This document shows, piece by piece, positions 45,187 to 53,682 of a stretch of 64,000 nucleotides of DNA. This DNA comes from Alphaproteobacteria bacterium (GTDB taxonomy: Bacteria; Pseudomonadota; Alphaproteobacteria; Caulobacterales; Maricaulaceae). Numbering within the stretch: position 1 is the stretch's first letter; every line of letters starts with the position of its first letter. The notes beneath the pieces were generated by a model. That model ran no database searches, was not told the origin of the DNA, and saw nothing but the letters and a program-made list of their open reading frames with translations. A program made the translations under genes and the position numbers. The stretch covers positions 310,001 through 374,000 of the forward strand of contig JANSXV010000001.1 of assembly GCA_024742735.1 (NCBI GenBank). Reading direction: 5' to 3'.

Positions 45187-46424
45187 CGGATATCGACGGT
45201 CGCGTCCCGGCGCAGATCTCGCAGCCAGCGGCGGGCCAGCAGGGACAGTTGCTGACTGATCAGTTGTTGCTCGACCTGCTCGCGGCTCGGAACGCCCGGA
45301 CCGGTCAGCTGGCGATCACAGAGTACGAACAGCTGCAGGCCAGCGGCGGTGTCCAGCACGCCGGTGGAGGACACGGGCTCAAGGCCGCTGAGCGCATCAC
45401 GGATCTGGGGGATCAGAGCGTTCGCGCTGAGCTCGCCAAGCTCTGTGACGATGACGCCTTCAACGCCTTCGAAGCGTGCGCGCACGCCCTCGCAGCTGTT
45501 CAGGTTTCCGGCCGCCCGCTCAAGCGAGCCGCGCGGATCGTCCAGCGCGCTGGCGCGCGACGCCGGCAGCGTCACCTGGATCAGATTGAGCTGCTCGACG
45601 ACCTGGCCTTCGCGCCGATCGACCAGGGCGATGATCTGATACCCGCCAGGGACCCGTATCGGGTTTGATATCTGGCCCGGCTGCAGCTGCACCGCAATCT
45701 GCCGGACTTGTTCGGGCAGCGCGCTGGCAGGCGTCCAGCCGATCAGCCCGCCCCGCCCGGCGCTCGCTGCGTCTGAAAGCTGCTGGGCGACCTGCGGGAA
45801 TGGCGCGCCTTGCTGCAGCGCGCCGTAAACCGCCTGCACCCGTTGCATGGCCTGCTCTTCACCGGCCTCGCCGCCGCGGACCTCGACCAGAATTTCGCCG
45901 AGATTGAACTGTTCCTGGGCGGCGGCCTGGGCCTGGCGCTCCAGAGCGGTCTCGATCTGCTGATCCGAAATCGCGATGCGTGAGCGGTAGCGGCCGCTGA
46001 CCATGATCTGCCACGCGATCTCAGCGCGCAGCTGGCTGCGCAGGGTCTCCGGATCGATTCCGTTGCCGCGCAGGTCGGCCAGCACGTCCTCGACGGTCGC
46101 GCCATTGCGCGCCGCAGCGTCTGCGAGCGCAGAGTTCACCTCGGCCTCGTCGACGTTGAGATCGAACTCCGCCGCCTGCTGAAGCTGAAGCGTTTCCTCG
46201 ATCAGGCCCCGGATCGCCTGCTCCTGGATCTGCGCCAGAAGCGCCTCGTCCGGCTGTACGCCGGCTGAGGAGATGATGAGGCGCATGCGGTTGCGCACGT
46301 CCAGCGTGGTGATCGGCTCGTCATTGACCACAGCCGCGATGCCCTCAACCTGTTGAGCCTGGGCTGCGGGCGCACCTGCACAAAGCAGGATGACAAGGGA
46401 GATCAGAGCGGTTCGGACGACCAT
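45183..46424 (-). CDS. surA: SurA-like periplasmic peptidyl-prolyl isomerase chaperone
   Basis: 413 residues from the ATG at 46424, which gives a signal peptide (MVVRTALISLVILLCAGAPAAQA). The N-terminal SurA domain shows IAAVVNDEPITTLDVRNRMRL. A parvulin domain is visible as LGEILVEVRG ... GGLIGWTPASALPEQVRQIAVQLQPGQISNPIRVPGGYQIIALVDRR. SurA escorts outer-membrane proteins to BAM, so it works with the BamB-like protein encoded at 12-14 kb. It lies between lptG and pdxA. Confidence 0.92.
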   Translation of the reverse strand: MVVRTALISLVILLCAGAPAAQAQQVEGIAAVVNDEPITTLDVRNRMRLIISSAGVQPDEALLAQIQEQAIRGLIEETLQLQQAAEFDLNVDEAEVNSALADAAARNGATVEDVLADLRGNGIDPETLRSQLRAEIAWQIMVSGRYRSRIAISDQQIETALERQAQAAAQEQFNLGEILVEVRGGEAGEEQAMQRVQAVYGALQQGAPFPQVAQQLSDAASAGRGGLIGWTPASALPEQVRQIAVQLQPGQISNPIRVPGGYQIIALVDRREGQVVEQLNLIQVTLPASRASALDDPRGSLERAAGNLNSCEGVRARFEGVEGVIVTELGELSANALIPQIRDALSGLEPVSSTGVLDTAAGLQLFVLCDRQLTGPGVPSREQVEQQLISQQLSLLARRWLRDLRRDATVDIR

Positions 46425-46499
46425 GGAATTCCAGTCTGAAGATATCGGGGGAAACATACCGATCAGGCGCTCTGACGCAATGACCGGGCGCGGTCAGCG

Positions 46500-47594
46500 T
46501 CAGCCGTCCTCGGTTGACGCGATGAAGAACAGACCGGCCAGGGCGAACATCGCCGGCGCTGACCAGGCCGCTGTGACCGGGTCCAAGGCGCCGGAGGCCC
46601 CAAGTCCGAGCAGCAGCTCCTGCGTGAAGTAAAGGCCGAAACCGGCGACGGCGCCAGCGGCCGCGAATCGCGCCGCGCCGCCCATGCGGTGCAGCCGAAA
46701 CGTTGCTGCGGCGGCGATCAATGCGGCCGCCAGCAGGAGCAGGGGCTGGGACAGCAGTCCGTGCCAACGCAGCTCGTAGGGCCGGGACGACAGGCCTGCA
46801 GCCTGCGCTGACTCGATGACGCCGGGCAGGTTCCAGAACGAGATTGCTCCGGGCGACCGGGCCCGCTCGAACAGCGCTTGCGGCTGAATGCGGGTCGGCA
46901 GGCCAAGCTCGCCGACCGGCCGGCCGGCCTCTCCGGCTTCAGCCTCGACAGCGCCGGACAGCTGCCAGAAACTTGATGTGAGACGGGCCTCGTCGGCGCT
47001 GATCAGGCGCTCCAGATCCGGCGCGCCGTCGTTGAGGCGGTACTGTCTGAAGACCGGACCGATCAGCGATGCGCTGTCCGGCTCGACCCGGTCGGCGGTG
47101 ATGATGGTGAATCCGTCAGCGCTGAGTTCGCGGAGCCAGACTTCACCCGTGCTCCGTGCTGCATCGCCGACCTGGCCATCCAAAATACGTTCGCGAATCT
47201 GTTCGAACCGGGCATTGGTCTGGGCTCCCACAGGATTGAGGAGCGCGGCGCTGGCGGCGCCCAGAATGAGGCACAGCACCGCAGCCGGTGCGACAATGCG
47301 CCAGGCGGAGTAGCCTGAGGCCCGCATGACGATCAGTTCGCTGCGCCGGCTTAATCGGAAGAATGTGAACAGGACGCCGAAAAGAATGATGAAAGGCGCG
47401 GTCTCCTGAACCAGCAGCGGCGCCTTCAGCAGGGTCAACTGGAGGGCCTCCAGCGCATTGATGTCCGCACGGGTCGCGATGTCGCGCGAAGTCTCGACAT
47501 AGTCGATCAGCACGATCACGGCGACAATCACCGCCGCAGCCGCCAGAACCCCGATCAGGGTCTGGATGAAGATATAGCGCCAGAGCTGGTTCAT
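46500..47594 (-). CDS. lptG: LPS export ABC permease LptG
   Basis: 364 residues with six transmembrane segments, three before and three after a periplasmic beta-jellyroll domain (about 130-260). The N-terminal YIFIQTLIGVLAAAAVIVAVIVLIDYVE and the coupling helix FRLSRRSELIVMRASGYSAWRI are family-typical. With LptF and LptB it extracts LPS from the inner membrane. Its start overlaps the lptF stop by 4 bases. Confidence 0.93.
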   Translation of the reverse strand: MNQLWRYIFIQTLIGVLAAAAVIVAVIVLIDYVETSRDIATRADINALEALQLTLLKAPLLVQETAPFIILFGVLFTFFRLSRRSELIVMRASGYSAWRIVAPAAVLCLILGAASAALLNPVGAQTNARFEQIRERILDGQVGDAARSTGEVWLRELSADGFTIITADRVEPDSASLIGPVFRQYRLNDGAPDLERLISADEARLTSSFWQLSGAVEAEAGEAGRPVGELGLPTRIQPQALFERARSPGAISFWNLPGVIESAQAAGLSSRPYELRWHGLLSQPLLLLAAALIAAAATFRLHRMGGAARFAAAGAVAGFGLYFTQELLLGLGASGALDPVTAAWSAPAMFALAGLFFIASTEDG

Positions 47595-48712
47595 GCCGGC
47601 GCCGTCCTAAGGGTGTTTCCGCCGCCTCTTCGCTTCAGAGCCGGGGCGATGATCAAGCCGATCGCGATCGTGCAGGCCGCCAGAGGAAGGCCGTACTGCA
47701 CAGGATTGAGAGAGGCGTCAGAACTCGCCGCCGCCTGAACGGCGAAACCGGTCAGCCGAAGGATGAGTGCTGAAGCGCCGGCGATCAGCACGTAGCGCGT
47801 ATATCCGGTCCTGCGGTGTTCCACTGCGAAGAAGGCGGCCGCCGCGATCAGGGCGAAAGCCAGATTGTAGAGCGGTGAGGACAGCCGGTAATGGCCCTCG
47901 GCATACAGTTCGCTGGCCCCACGAGCGCGCGCGATATCGGACGCGGACGGCTCCAGAAGTTCAGGAAGGAACTTGTCTGAGTCCTTGAAGACGAACGCCG
48001 CAGAAGAATCCACGAAGGCCGTCAGCGCGAACTCGTACCGGTCAAAACTGAGGCGGGATAGCACGCCCGCCTCGTCGACCTGGGTCAGAACGCCGTTTTC
48101 CAGGAGCATCACCGGGCCGCGCTCTGTCTGCGCGATGACCCCGCGTGAAGCGGCGTAGGCGGACGAGGCCGTTCCGCGCCCGTCTTCGATGAAAACCTGG
48201 TTCATGACCCCGTCGTCACCGATGTCGCGAACATAAAAAGTCACCGAATCACCCAGCTGGATGAACTCACCTTCGCGCATGAAGCTCGCAGCGATATCGG
48301 TTCGGATCTCATAGAGCAGCTCCCGCATCTGTCGGAAGCTGGCGGGCTGGATGAACAGGTTGATGACGAGATTGGCCAGCACGATGTAGGCCGCGAGCCG
48401 CAGAACAGGGGTGAGGCGCTGACGCCGGTTCATGCCCGCGGCCGCGCCCACGATCAGCTCGGAATCACCCACCATGCGGTTCAGCGCGATGGCGCAGGCG
48501 ATGAAGGCCGCGACCGGCAGCAGAAGTGCGACCACCTGGGGCATCGCCAGAAGCGTGATCAGGAAGAACGCCAGCGCCGTGTCGCCGCGGTCGGCGATCA
48601 GGTCGAGATTGGACAGCGACTGGGTCAGCAGCGCCAGGCCAGACAGCGCCAGCATACTGGCCAGGAATGGCCAGAGGAGCTGCCGGAACATGTAGCGCTG
48701 GAAAAGGGTCAT
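47591..48712 (-). CDS. lptF: LPS export ABC permease LptF
   Basis: 373 residues, six-helix permease with a central periplasmic domain (about 130-260). LptF features include LFQRYMFRQLLWPFLASMLAL at the start and the cytoplasmic coupling helix NRMVGDSELIVGAAAGMNRRQRL. It is first in lptF-lptG-surA-pdxA-rsmA. A 140-bp divergent promoter region separates it from pepA. Confidence 0.93.
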   Translation of the reverse strand: MTLFQRYMFRQLLWPFLASMLALSGLALLTQSLSNLDLIADRGDTALAFFLITLLAMPQVVALLLPVAAFIACAIALNRMVGDSELIVGAAAGMNRRQRLTPVLRLAAYIVLANLVINLFIQPASFRQMRELLYEIRTDIAASFMREGEFIQLGDSVTFYVRDIGDDGVMNQVFIEDGRGTASSAYAASRGVIAQTERGPVMLLENGVLTQVDEAGVLSRLSFDRYEFALTAFVDSSAAFVFKDSDKFLPELLEPSASDIARARGASELYAEGHYRLSSPLYNLAFALIAAAAFFAVEHRRTGYTRYVLIAGASALILRLTGFAVQAAASSDASLNPVQYGLPLAACTIAIGLIIAPALKRRGGGNTLRTAPA

Positions 48713-48852
48713 GGGCCGGACGAGTTTGAGGATGGGGCGGGCTGGGTTTTGCGTCTTCTAACGCGGGTTTTGATGCGATACCACTGGCGCATCCGATGTT
48801 CCGTGCCGGGCGCGCAGATGATCTGACGCGCCGCACCTGAGGAGAAAGACCG

Positions 48853-50328
48853 ATGAAGATCAAGTTTTCCGACGCCGCTTCGGGCGATGCTGTAGCCGCT
48901 GCGGTGTTCGACGGGCGTACGCTTTCAGAACCCGCCAAGGCGCTCGATGCGGCGACTGGCGGTGCGCTGAGCAAGGCGATGAAGGCGTCCCGGTTCAAGG
49001 GCGGCGCCGGCGATCTCCTTGAGATTTCCGCACCCAATGGCGTTGATGCCGACCGCATCGTCCTGTTCGGCGCCGGCAAGAAGGCTGATCTCACCGCCAA
49101 CGGGATCGAGAAGGCCGTAGCCGGCCTGGTGAAGTCCTTGCTCACGGGCGGCGCAAAAACCGTGTCCATCCACCTGGAAGGCGTCACCGATGAAGAGGGT
49201 GTCGGCCGGGCCGGGCTGGGTGCGCGCCTGGCCGCTTACCGCTTCGACAAGTACCGGACCAAGCTGTCTGACGACAAGAAGCCGTCGCTGGGGTCTGTCG
49301 AGATCGTCGTAGACGACGTGAAGGCGGCCAAGGCGGCGTGGAAAAGCTGGGGTGCGGTGGCGGACGGCGTTGATCTCGCCCGTGACCTCGTCATGGAAGC
49401 TCCGAACGTGCTCGGCCCGGAAGAATACGCCAGGCGCTGCAAGGGTCTCGACAAGCTTGGTCTTGAGGTCGAGGTGCTCGGCGAAAAGGAGATGAAGAAG
49501 CTCGGCATGGGCGCGCTTCTCGGCGTGGGGCAGGGGTCCGTTCAGGAATCCCAGATGGTCATCATGAAGTGGAACGGCGCGAAGGCGAGCGACCAGCCGG
49601 TCTGCTTCGTCGGCAAAGGCGTCACCTTCGATACCGGCGGCATCTCCCTGAAACCGGCCCAGGGCATGGACGAGATGAAGGGCGACATGGGCGGCTCGGC
49701 CGCGGTTGTCGGCGCCATGGCCGCGCTTGCCGGCCGCAAGGCGAAAGTCAACGCCGTCGGCGTGATCGGCCTTGTGGAGAACATGCCGGACGGAAACGCC
49801 CAGCGTCCCGGCGACATCGTCACCTCCATGTCGGGTCAGACCATCGAGGTCCTCAACACCGACGCGGAAGGCCGCCTCGTGCTGGCCGATGCCCTCTGGT
49901 ACGCCCAGAAGGAGTTCGATCCCAAGTTCATGGTGAACCTCGCCACGCTCACCGGCGCGATCCTGATCGCGCTCGGCCAGGAGCATGCGGGCATCTTCTC
50001 CAACAATGACGAGCTGGCCGACAACCTGTTCAAGGCCGGCAAGGCGTCCGACGAAACCGTCTGGCGCTTCCCGCTCGGCCCGGAATACGACCGGCAGATC
50101 GACAGCCCCATCGCGGACATGAAGAATATCGGAGAAGGCCGCAACGCCGGATCCATCACCGCCGGTCAGTTCCTTCAGCGCTTCGTCAACGACAAGCCGT
50201 GGTGCCATATCGACATCGCAGGCGTCGGCATGAACGCGAGCTCGAAGGATCCGCGCAATCCGCTGTTCGGCACGGGCTATGGCGTTCGCCTTCTGGACCG
50301 CCTGGTGCGGGATTACTACGAGGCGTAG
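48853..50328 (+). CDS. pepA: Leucyl aminopeptidase, M17 family
   Basis: 491 residues with a strong GAGGAGA site. The C-terminal catalytic domain carries [32 protein letters not shown] and the M17 signature [14 protein letters not shown] near residue 335, which hold the two-metal site. It removes N-terminal residues in the cytoplasm. Divergent from lptF; holC follows 3 bases after it. Confidence 0.96.
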   Translation: MKIKFSDAASGDAVAAAVFDGRTLSEPAKALDAATGGALSKAMKASRFKGGAGDLLEISAPNGVDADRIVLFGAGKKADLTANGIEKAVAGLVKSLLTGGAKTVSIHLEGVTDEEGVGRAGLGARLAAYRFDKYRTKLSDDKKPSLGSVEIVVDDVKAAKAAWKSWGAVADGVDLARDLVMEAPNVLGPEEYARRCKGLDKLGLEVEVLGEKEMKKLGMGALLGVGQGSVQESQMVIMKWNGAKASDQPVCFVGKGVTFDTGGISLKPAQGMDEMKGDMGGSAAVVGAMAALAGRKAKVNAVGVIGLVENMPDGNAQRPGDIVTSMSGQTIEVLNTDAEGRLVLADALWYAQKEFDPKFMVNLATLTGAILIALGQEHAGIFSNNDELADNLFKAGKASDETVWRFPLGPEYDRQIDSPIADMKNIGEGRNAGSITAGQFLQRFVNDKPWCHIDIAGVGMNASSKDPRNPLFGTGYGVRLLDRLVRDYYEA

Positions 50329-50331
50329 GGC

Positions 50332-50781
50332 TTGGCTGAACTCTGGTTCTACCATCTGGAGCAAGCCCGCGTGGAAGACGCGTTGCCGGAGCTTCTCACA
50401 AAGCTCCAGCAGCGCGGCGGGCGCGCTCTTGTGGTGAGCCAGGACGAGCAGAGACTGTCGAGTCTCGACGCCCATCTGTGGACGTTCCGCGAGGACAGCT
50501 TCCTGCCCCACGGACAGGCCGGCGGCGAGCATGACGCCGACCAGCCCATTCTGCTGAGCTCTGAAGCGGAAAACCGCAATCAGGCGAGCATGTTGTTCTG
50601 CCTGGACGGCGCCGATCCCGGTCCCGTCGATCCCTGGGAGCGGGTCGTCGTCATGTTCGAAGCCGCTGACGAGACCAGCCTCGCCCGGGCGCGCGCGCTC
50701 TGGGCGGCGCAGAAGAAACTCGGTACGCTTGTGAGCTACTGGCGCCAGAACGACGCCGGCCGTTGGGAGAAGAAGGCATGA
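50332..50781 (+). CDS. holC: DNA polymerase III chi subunit
   Basis: 149 residues, TTG start at 50332. Recognised by LWFYHLEQARVEDALPELLTKLQQRGGRALVV, HLWTFREDSFLPHG and QPILLSSEAENRNQASMLFCLDGA, a set of chi-subunit motifs. Chi links the clamp loader to single-strand binding protein. Its stop overlaps the next start (ATGA). pepA-holC order is common in proteobacteria. Confidence 0.93.
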   Translation: MAELWFYHLEQARVEDALPELLTKLQQRGGRALVVSQDEQRLSSLDAHLWTFREDSFLPHGQAGGEHDADQPILLSSEAENRNQASMLFCLDGADPGPVDPWERVVVMFEAADETSLARARALWAAQKKLGTLVSYWRQNDAGRWEKKA

Positions 50782-51113
50782 TGATCCGCCTCGCCGCCGC
50801 CATCCTGTTCGCCGCCGCAGCGACCGGGTGCGCCACGATGACTGAACCGGGCGATCCGGACATCAGGCGTGAGACCGGCCCTGACGGCAGCGAATACACC
50901 GTAATCGACCGCACCGGCGACGCCGCGGACTGTCCGGCCGAGGCCTATCAGGTTCTTCTAGGCCAGCAAGTGGGGGAGATTGATCAGGACAGTCTTCCGG
51001 TTCCCCACCGGGTCTACGGACCTGATGACGCCATCACCATGGATGTGCGCCTGGACCGGTTGAATATCGTCTTCGACACCCATGACACGGTCGTCGAGGT
51101 GAAGTGCGGGTAG
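50778..51113 (+). CDS. I78-family peptidase inhibitor, predicted lipoprotein
   Basis: 111 residues. The signal ends in a lipobox AATGC, so the mature protein is probably lipid-anchored in the envelope. The mature part shows the I78 pattern: DCPAEAYQVLLGQQVGEIDQDSLPVPHRVYGPDDAITMDVRLDRLNIVFDTHDTVVEVKCG, including the two conserved cysteines at the ends. I78 members inhibit serine proteases such as subtilisin-type enzymes, so this one may protect the periplasm. It overlaps holC by 4 bases. Confidence 0.85.
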   Translation: MMIRLAAAILFAAAATGCATMTEPGDPDIRRETGPDGSEYTVIDRTGDAADCPAEAYQVLLGQQVGEIDQDSLPVPHRVYGPDDAITMDVRLDRLNIVFDTHDTVVEVKCG

Positions 51114-51116
51114 GGG

Positions 51117-53003
51117 CTAAACCCCAGCCGCCGCTTTCGCCGCTTCCAGCGCCTCTTCCGCCTCCAGCCACGCCATCTCTGCAGCGTCGATCATCTCCAC
51201 GCAGCGCGCGCGCTTCTTCGTGAGGTCCGTGGCGAGCGCCGGGTCCTTCTCCCACAGGTTCGGCACCGCGAGGCCGGCGTCGATCTTCTCCAGCACGCCT
51301 TTCAACCGTTCGATCTCGCGCTCCTGCTTCGCGGCTTCAGCCCGGAGCGGCTTCAGCTTCTCGCGGGCTGCGGCGGCGTCCCGCCGGCGCTCGGTCTTCT
51401 GGCCGCCTTGCGCGTCGCCGGGCTTGCGCGGGCGGGCCTCGCCCGCGAGCAATTCGCGCCTGTAGTCGTCCAGATCGCCATCATAGCTCTTCACCGTGCC
51501 ATCCGCCGCGATCCAGAGCCGGTCGACGCAAGATTCGATCAGGTCCCGGTCGTGGGAGATGACGATCACTGCGCCGGAAAACTCGTTGATGGCGGTCTGC
51601 AGCGCTGCGCGGCTGTCGATGTCCAGGTGGTTGGTCGGCTCGTCCAGGATCAGCAGGTGCGCGCCGTCAAAGGTGATGAGGTTCATGAGAAGGCGCGCCT
51701 TCTCGCCGCCGGACAGTTTCTCCGCCGGGGTTTCCTGGCGGTCGGCGGGCAGGCCGAAGCGGGCCAGCCGCGCGCGCCGCTCCGCCTCGGTGTTGTCCTC
51801 CATGCGCTCCAGCACATGGGAATAGGCCGAGTGTTTCGGGCTCAGCGCATCGATCTGGTGCTGGGCGAAGTGGGCGACGACGGCCTTCTTATGCATGCCC
51901 ATGCGGCCTTCGGTGACGGGCAGGGCGCCGGTCAGCAGCTTGGCGAAGGTCGACTTGCCCGCCCCGTTCCGACCGAGAAGCCCGATCCGGTCATCAACAT
52001 CGATATTGAGGTTCAGGCCGGTCAGGATCGGTTTTCCCTCGCCATAGCCGGTCGCTGCATCATCGAACCGCACCAGCGGATTGCCCATGCGCCGTGTCGC
52101 GCCGGGGAAATGGAAGGGGGCGACCGGATCTTCCACCACGGTGGCGATGGTTTCCATCTTTTCGAGCCGCTTGACCCGGCTCTGGGCCTGCTTGGCCTTG
52201 CTGGCCTTGGCCTTGAACCGGTCCACGAAGGCCTGGAGCTTGCGGCGCTCGTCTTCCTGCTTGTCCAGGAGCTTCATCTGCAGCCGCTGCCGCTCGGCCA
52301 GCTGGCGCTGGAACTGGTCGTAGCCGCCTTCCCAGACGGACAGCTTCTTGTCCTTCAGATGCGCGATCGCGTGGACCGAGGCGTTCAGCAAATCCTTGTC
52401 GTGGGAGATGATCAGCGCGGCGCCGGGAAAGCGCGCCAGGTGGGTCTCCAGCCAGATCGCGCCTTCCACGTCGAGATAGTTGGTCGGCTCGTCCAGCAGC
52501 AGAAGGTCGGGGTTCGCGAACAGGGTCGCGGCCATGGCCACGCGCATCCGCCAGCCGCCGGAAAACTCCGAGCAGGCGCGGCCCTGATCGACCGTGGAGA
52601 ACCCAAGGCCGTTGAGAATCGCGCCGGCGCGCGCCTCCGCGGAATGGGCGTCGATGTCCGCGAGACGGGTCTGGATCTCCGCGATGCGATTGGGCTCGGA
52701 CGCGGTCTCGGCCTCGGCGAGGAGGGCGGTGCGCTCCTTATCGGCGGCCAGCACATAATCCATCACAGCCGTCGGCCCGGCGGGCGCTTCCTGCTCCACC
52801 GTTCCGACCCGGGCGCCAGGCTGCACGCGCACCGCGCCGTCATCGGGCGCAATGTCGCCCAGGATCAGGCGGAACAGCGTGGATTTGCCCGTACCGTTGC
52901 GCCCCACGAGACCCATGCGGGTCTTGGCGGGCACATAGAGCGTCGCCTGATCAAACAGGACGCGGCCCTGGATGCGGTGGGTGAGGTCGTTGACGTGCAG
53001 CAT
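51117..53003 (-). CDS. ABC-F ATPase (YheS-like)
   Basis: 628 residues with two ABC domains and no membrane part. Walker A motifs are GRNGTGKST (near residue 35) and GRNGAGKST (near 340). Signatures are EFSGGWRMRVAMA and KLSGGEKARLL, and DEPTN motifs occur in both. A linker rich in Lys/Gln (about 220-280) and a coiled-coil C-terminus complete the ABC-F plan. Such proteins act on the ribosome, resolving stalls or giving antibiotic protection. Size and layout fit the YheS branch rather than EttA. It runs against the I78 gene. Confidence 0.88.
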   Translation of the reverse strand: MLHVNDLTHRIQGRVLFDQATLYVPAKTRMGLVGRNGTGKSTLFRLILGDIAPDDGAVRVQPGARVGTVEQEAPAGPTAVMDYVLAADKERTALLAEAETASEPNRIAEIQTRLADIDAHSAEARAGAILNGLGFSTVDQGRACSEFSGGWRMRVAMAATLFANPDLLLLDEPTNYLDVEGAIWLETHLARFPGAALIISHDKDLLNASVHAIAHLKDKKLSVWEGGYDQFQRQLAERQRLQMKLLDKQEDERRKLQAFVDRFKAKASKAKQAQSRVKRLEKMETIATVVEDPVAPFHFPGATRRMGNPLVRFDDAATGYGEGKPILTGLNLNIDVDDRIGLLGRNGAGKSTFAKLLTGALPVTEGRMGMHKKAVVAHFAQHQIDALSPKHSAYSHVLERMEDNTEAERRARLARFGLPADRQETPAEKLSGGEKARLLMNLITFDGAHLLILDEPTNHLDIDSRAALQTAINEFSGAVIVISHDRDLIESCVDRLWIAADGTVKSYDGDLDDYRRELLAGEARPRKPGDAQGGQKTERRRDAAAAREKLKPLRAEAAKQEREIERLKGVLEKIDAGLAVPNLWEKDPALATDLTKKRARCVEMIDAAEMAWLEAEEALEAAKAAAGV

Positions 53004-53025
53004 GGGACGCGCGGACTAGCACGGC

Positions 53026-53054
53026 TTCACAGCGATAAGAAGCGCCGCTATAAG
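53026..53054 (+). promoter_or_regulatory. Candidate promoter of ndk
   Basis: TTCACA (53026-53031), 17-bp spacer, TATAAG (53049-53054), 47 bp before the ndk start. Good match to the housekeeping consensus. It also lies within the upstream region of the divergent ABC-F gene. Confidence 0.6.
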
Positions 53055-53101
53055 CCGCCGCGAAATCCTCCCCATCCGCTCCGCCCAAAGGACACATCAC
53101 C

Positions 53102-53524
53102 ATGGCTACCCAGCGCACCTTCTCCATCATCAAGCCCGACGCCACCGCGCGGAACCTGACCGGCAAGATCAACGCCAAGATCGAAGACGCCGGCCTTCGC
53201 ATCATCGCCCAGAAGCGCATCAAGATGACCCGTGAACAGGCCGAAGGTTTCTACGGCGTGCACAAGGAGCGTCCGTTCTTCAATGATCTCGTCAGCTTCA
53301 TGATCTCCGGCCCGGTGGTCGTCCAGGTCCTGGAAGGCGAGAACGCCATCGCCAAGTACCGCGAAGTCATGGGCGCCACGAACCCGGAGAACGCCGAGCC
53401 CGGCACGATCCGCAAGGAATTCGCCGAGAGCATCGAAGCCAACTCCGTGCACGGCTCCGACGCCCCGGAAACCGCCGCTGAAGAAATCCCGTTCTTCTTC
53501 TCCGACGACGAGATCGTCGGCTAG
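53102..53524 (+). CDS. ndk: Nucleoside-diphosphate kinase
   Basis: 140 residues, the standard size. The phospho-histidine is in the [12 protein letters not shown] motif; the N-terminal [11 protein letters not shown] and the KER segment are also present. It balances NTP and dNTP pools. It sits between the ABC-F gene and parC and is followed by a strong terminator, so it is likely transcribed alone. Confidence 0.97.
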   Translation: MATQRTFSIIKPDATARNLTGKINAKIEDAGLRIIAQKRIKMTREQAEGFYGVHKERPFFNDLVSFMISGPVVVQVLEGENAIAKYREVMGATNPENAEPGTIRKEFAESIEANSVHGSDAPETAAEEIPFFFSDDEIVG

Positions 53525-53549
53525 AACCAGCGGCTCAGCCTGAATGAAG

Positions 53550-53584
53550 AACCCCGGCGCGATGCCTCGCGCCGGGGTTTTTTG
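53550..53584 (+). terminator. Rho-independent terminator of ndk
   Basis: An 11-bp perfect GC-rich stem (53552-53562 with 53567-53577), lengthened by A-T pairs, with a 4-base loop and a run of T. It starts 25 bases after the ndk stop. Confidence 0.92.
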
Positions 53585-53682
53585 TGCCCGCTGGTGAACA
53601 GCTGTGCAAAACCGCATCGCGCGCTCGCGATAGCCCGGACGGCCATGTCTATACTGCAGGCCAAGCGAATCACGAGGCGGTC

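Noticed and set aside
48925-50532. 535-codon minus-strand frame over pepA and holC
   Set aside because: Shadow of two identified genes; composition is typical of antisense GC-rich frames.
51408-53159. 583-codon plus-strand frame over the ABC-F gene
   Set aside because: Shadow of the ABC-F gene; no motif.
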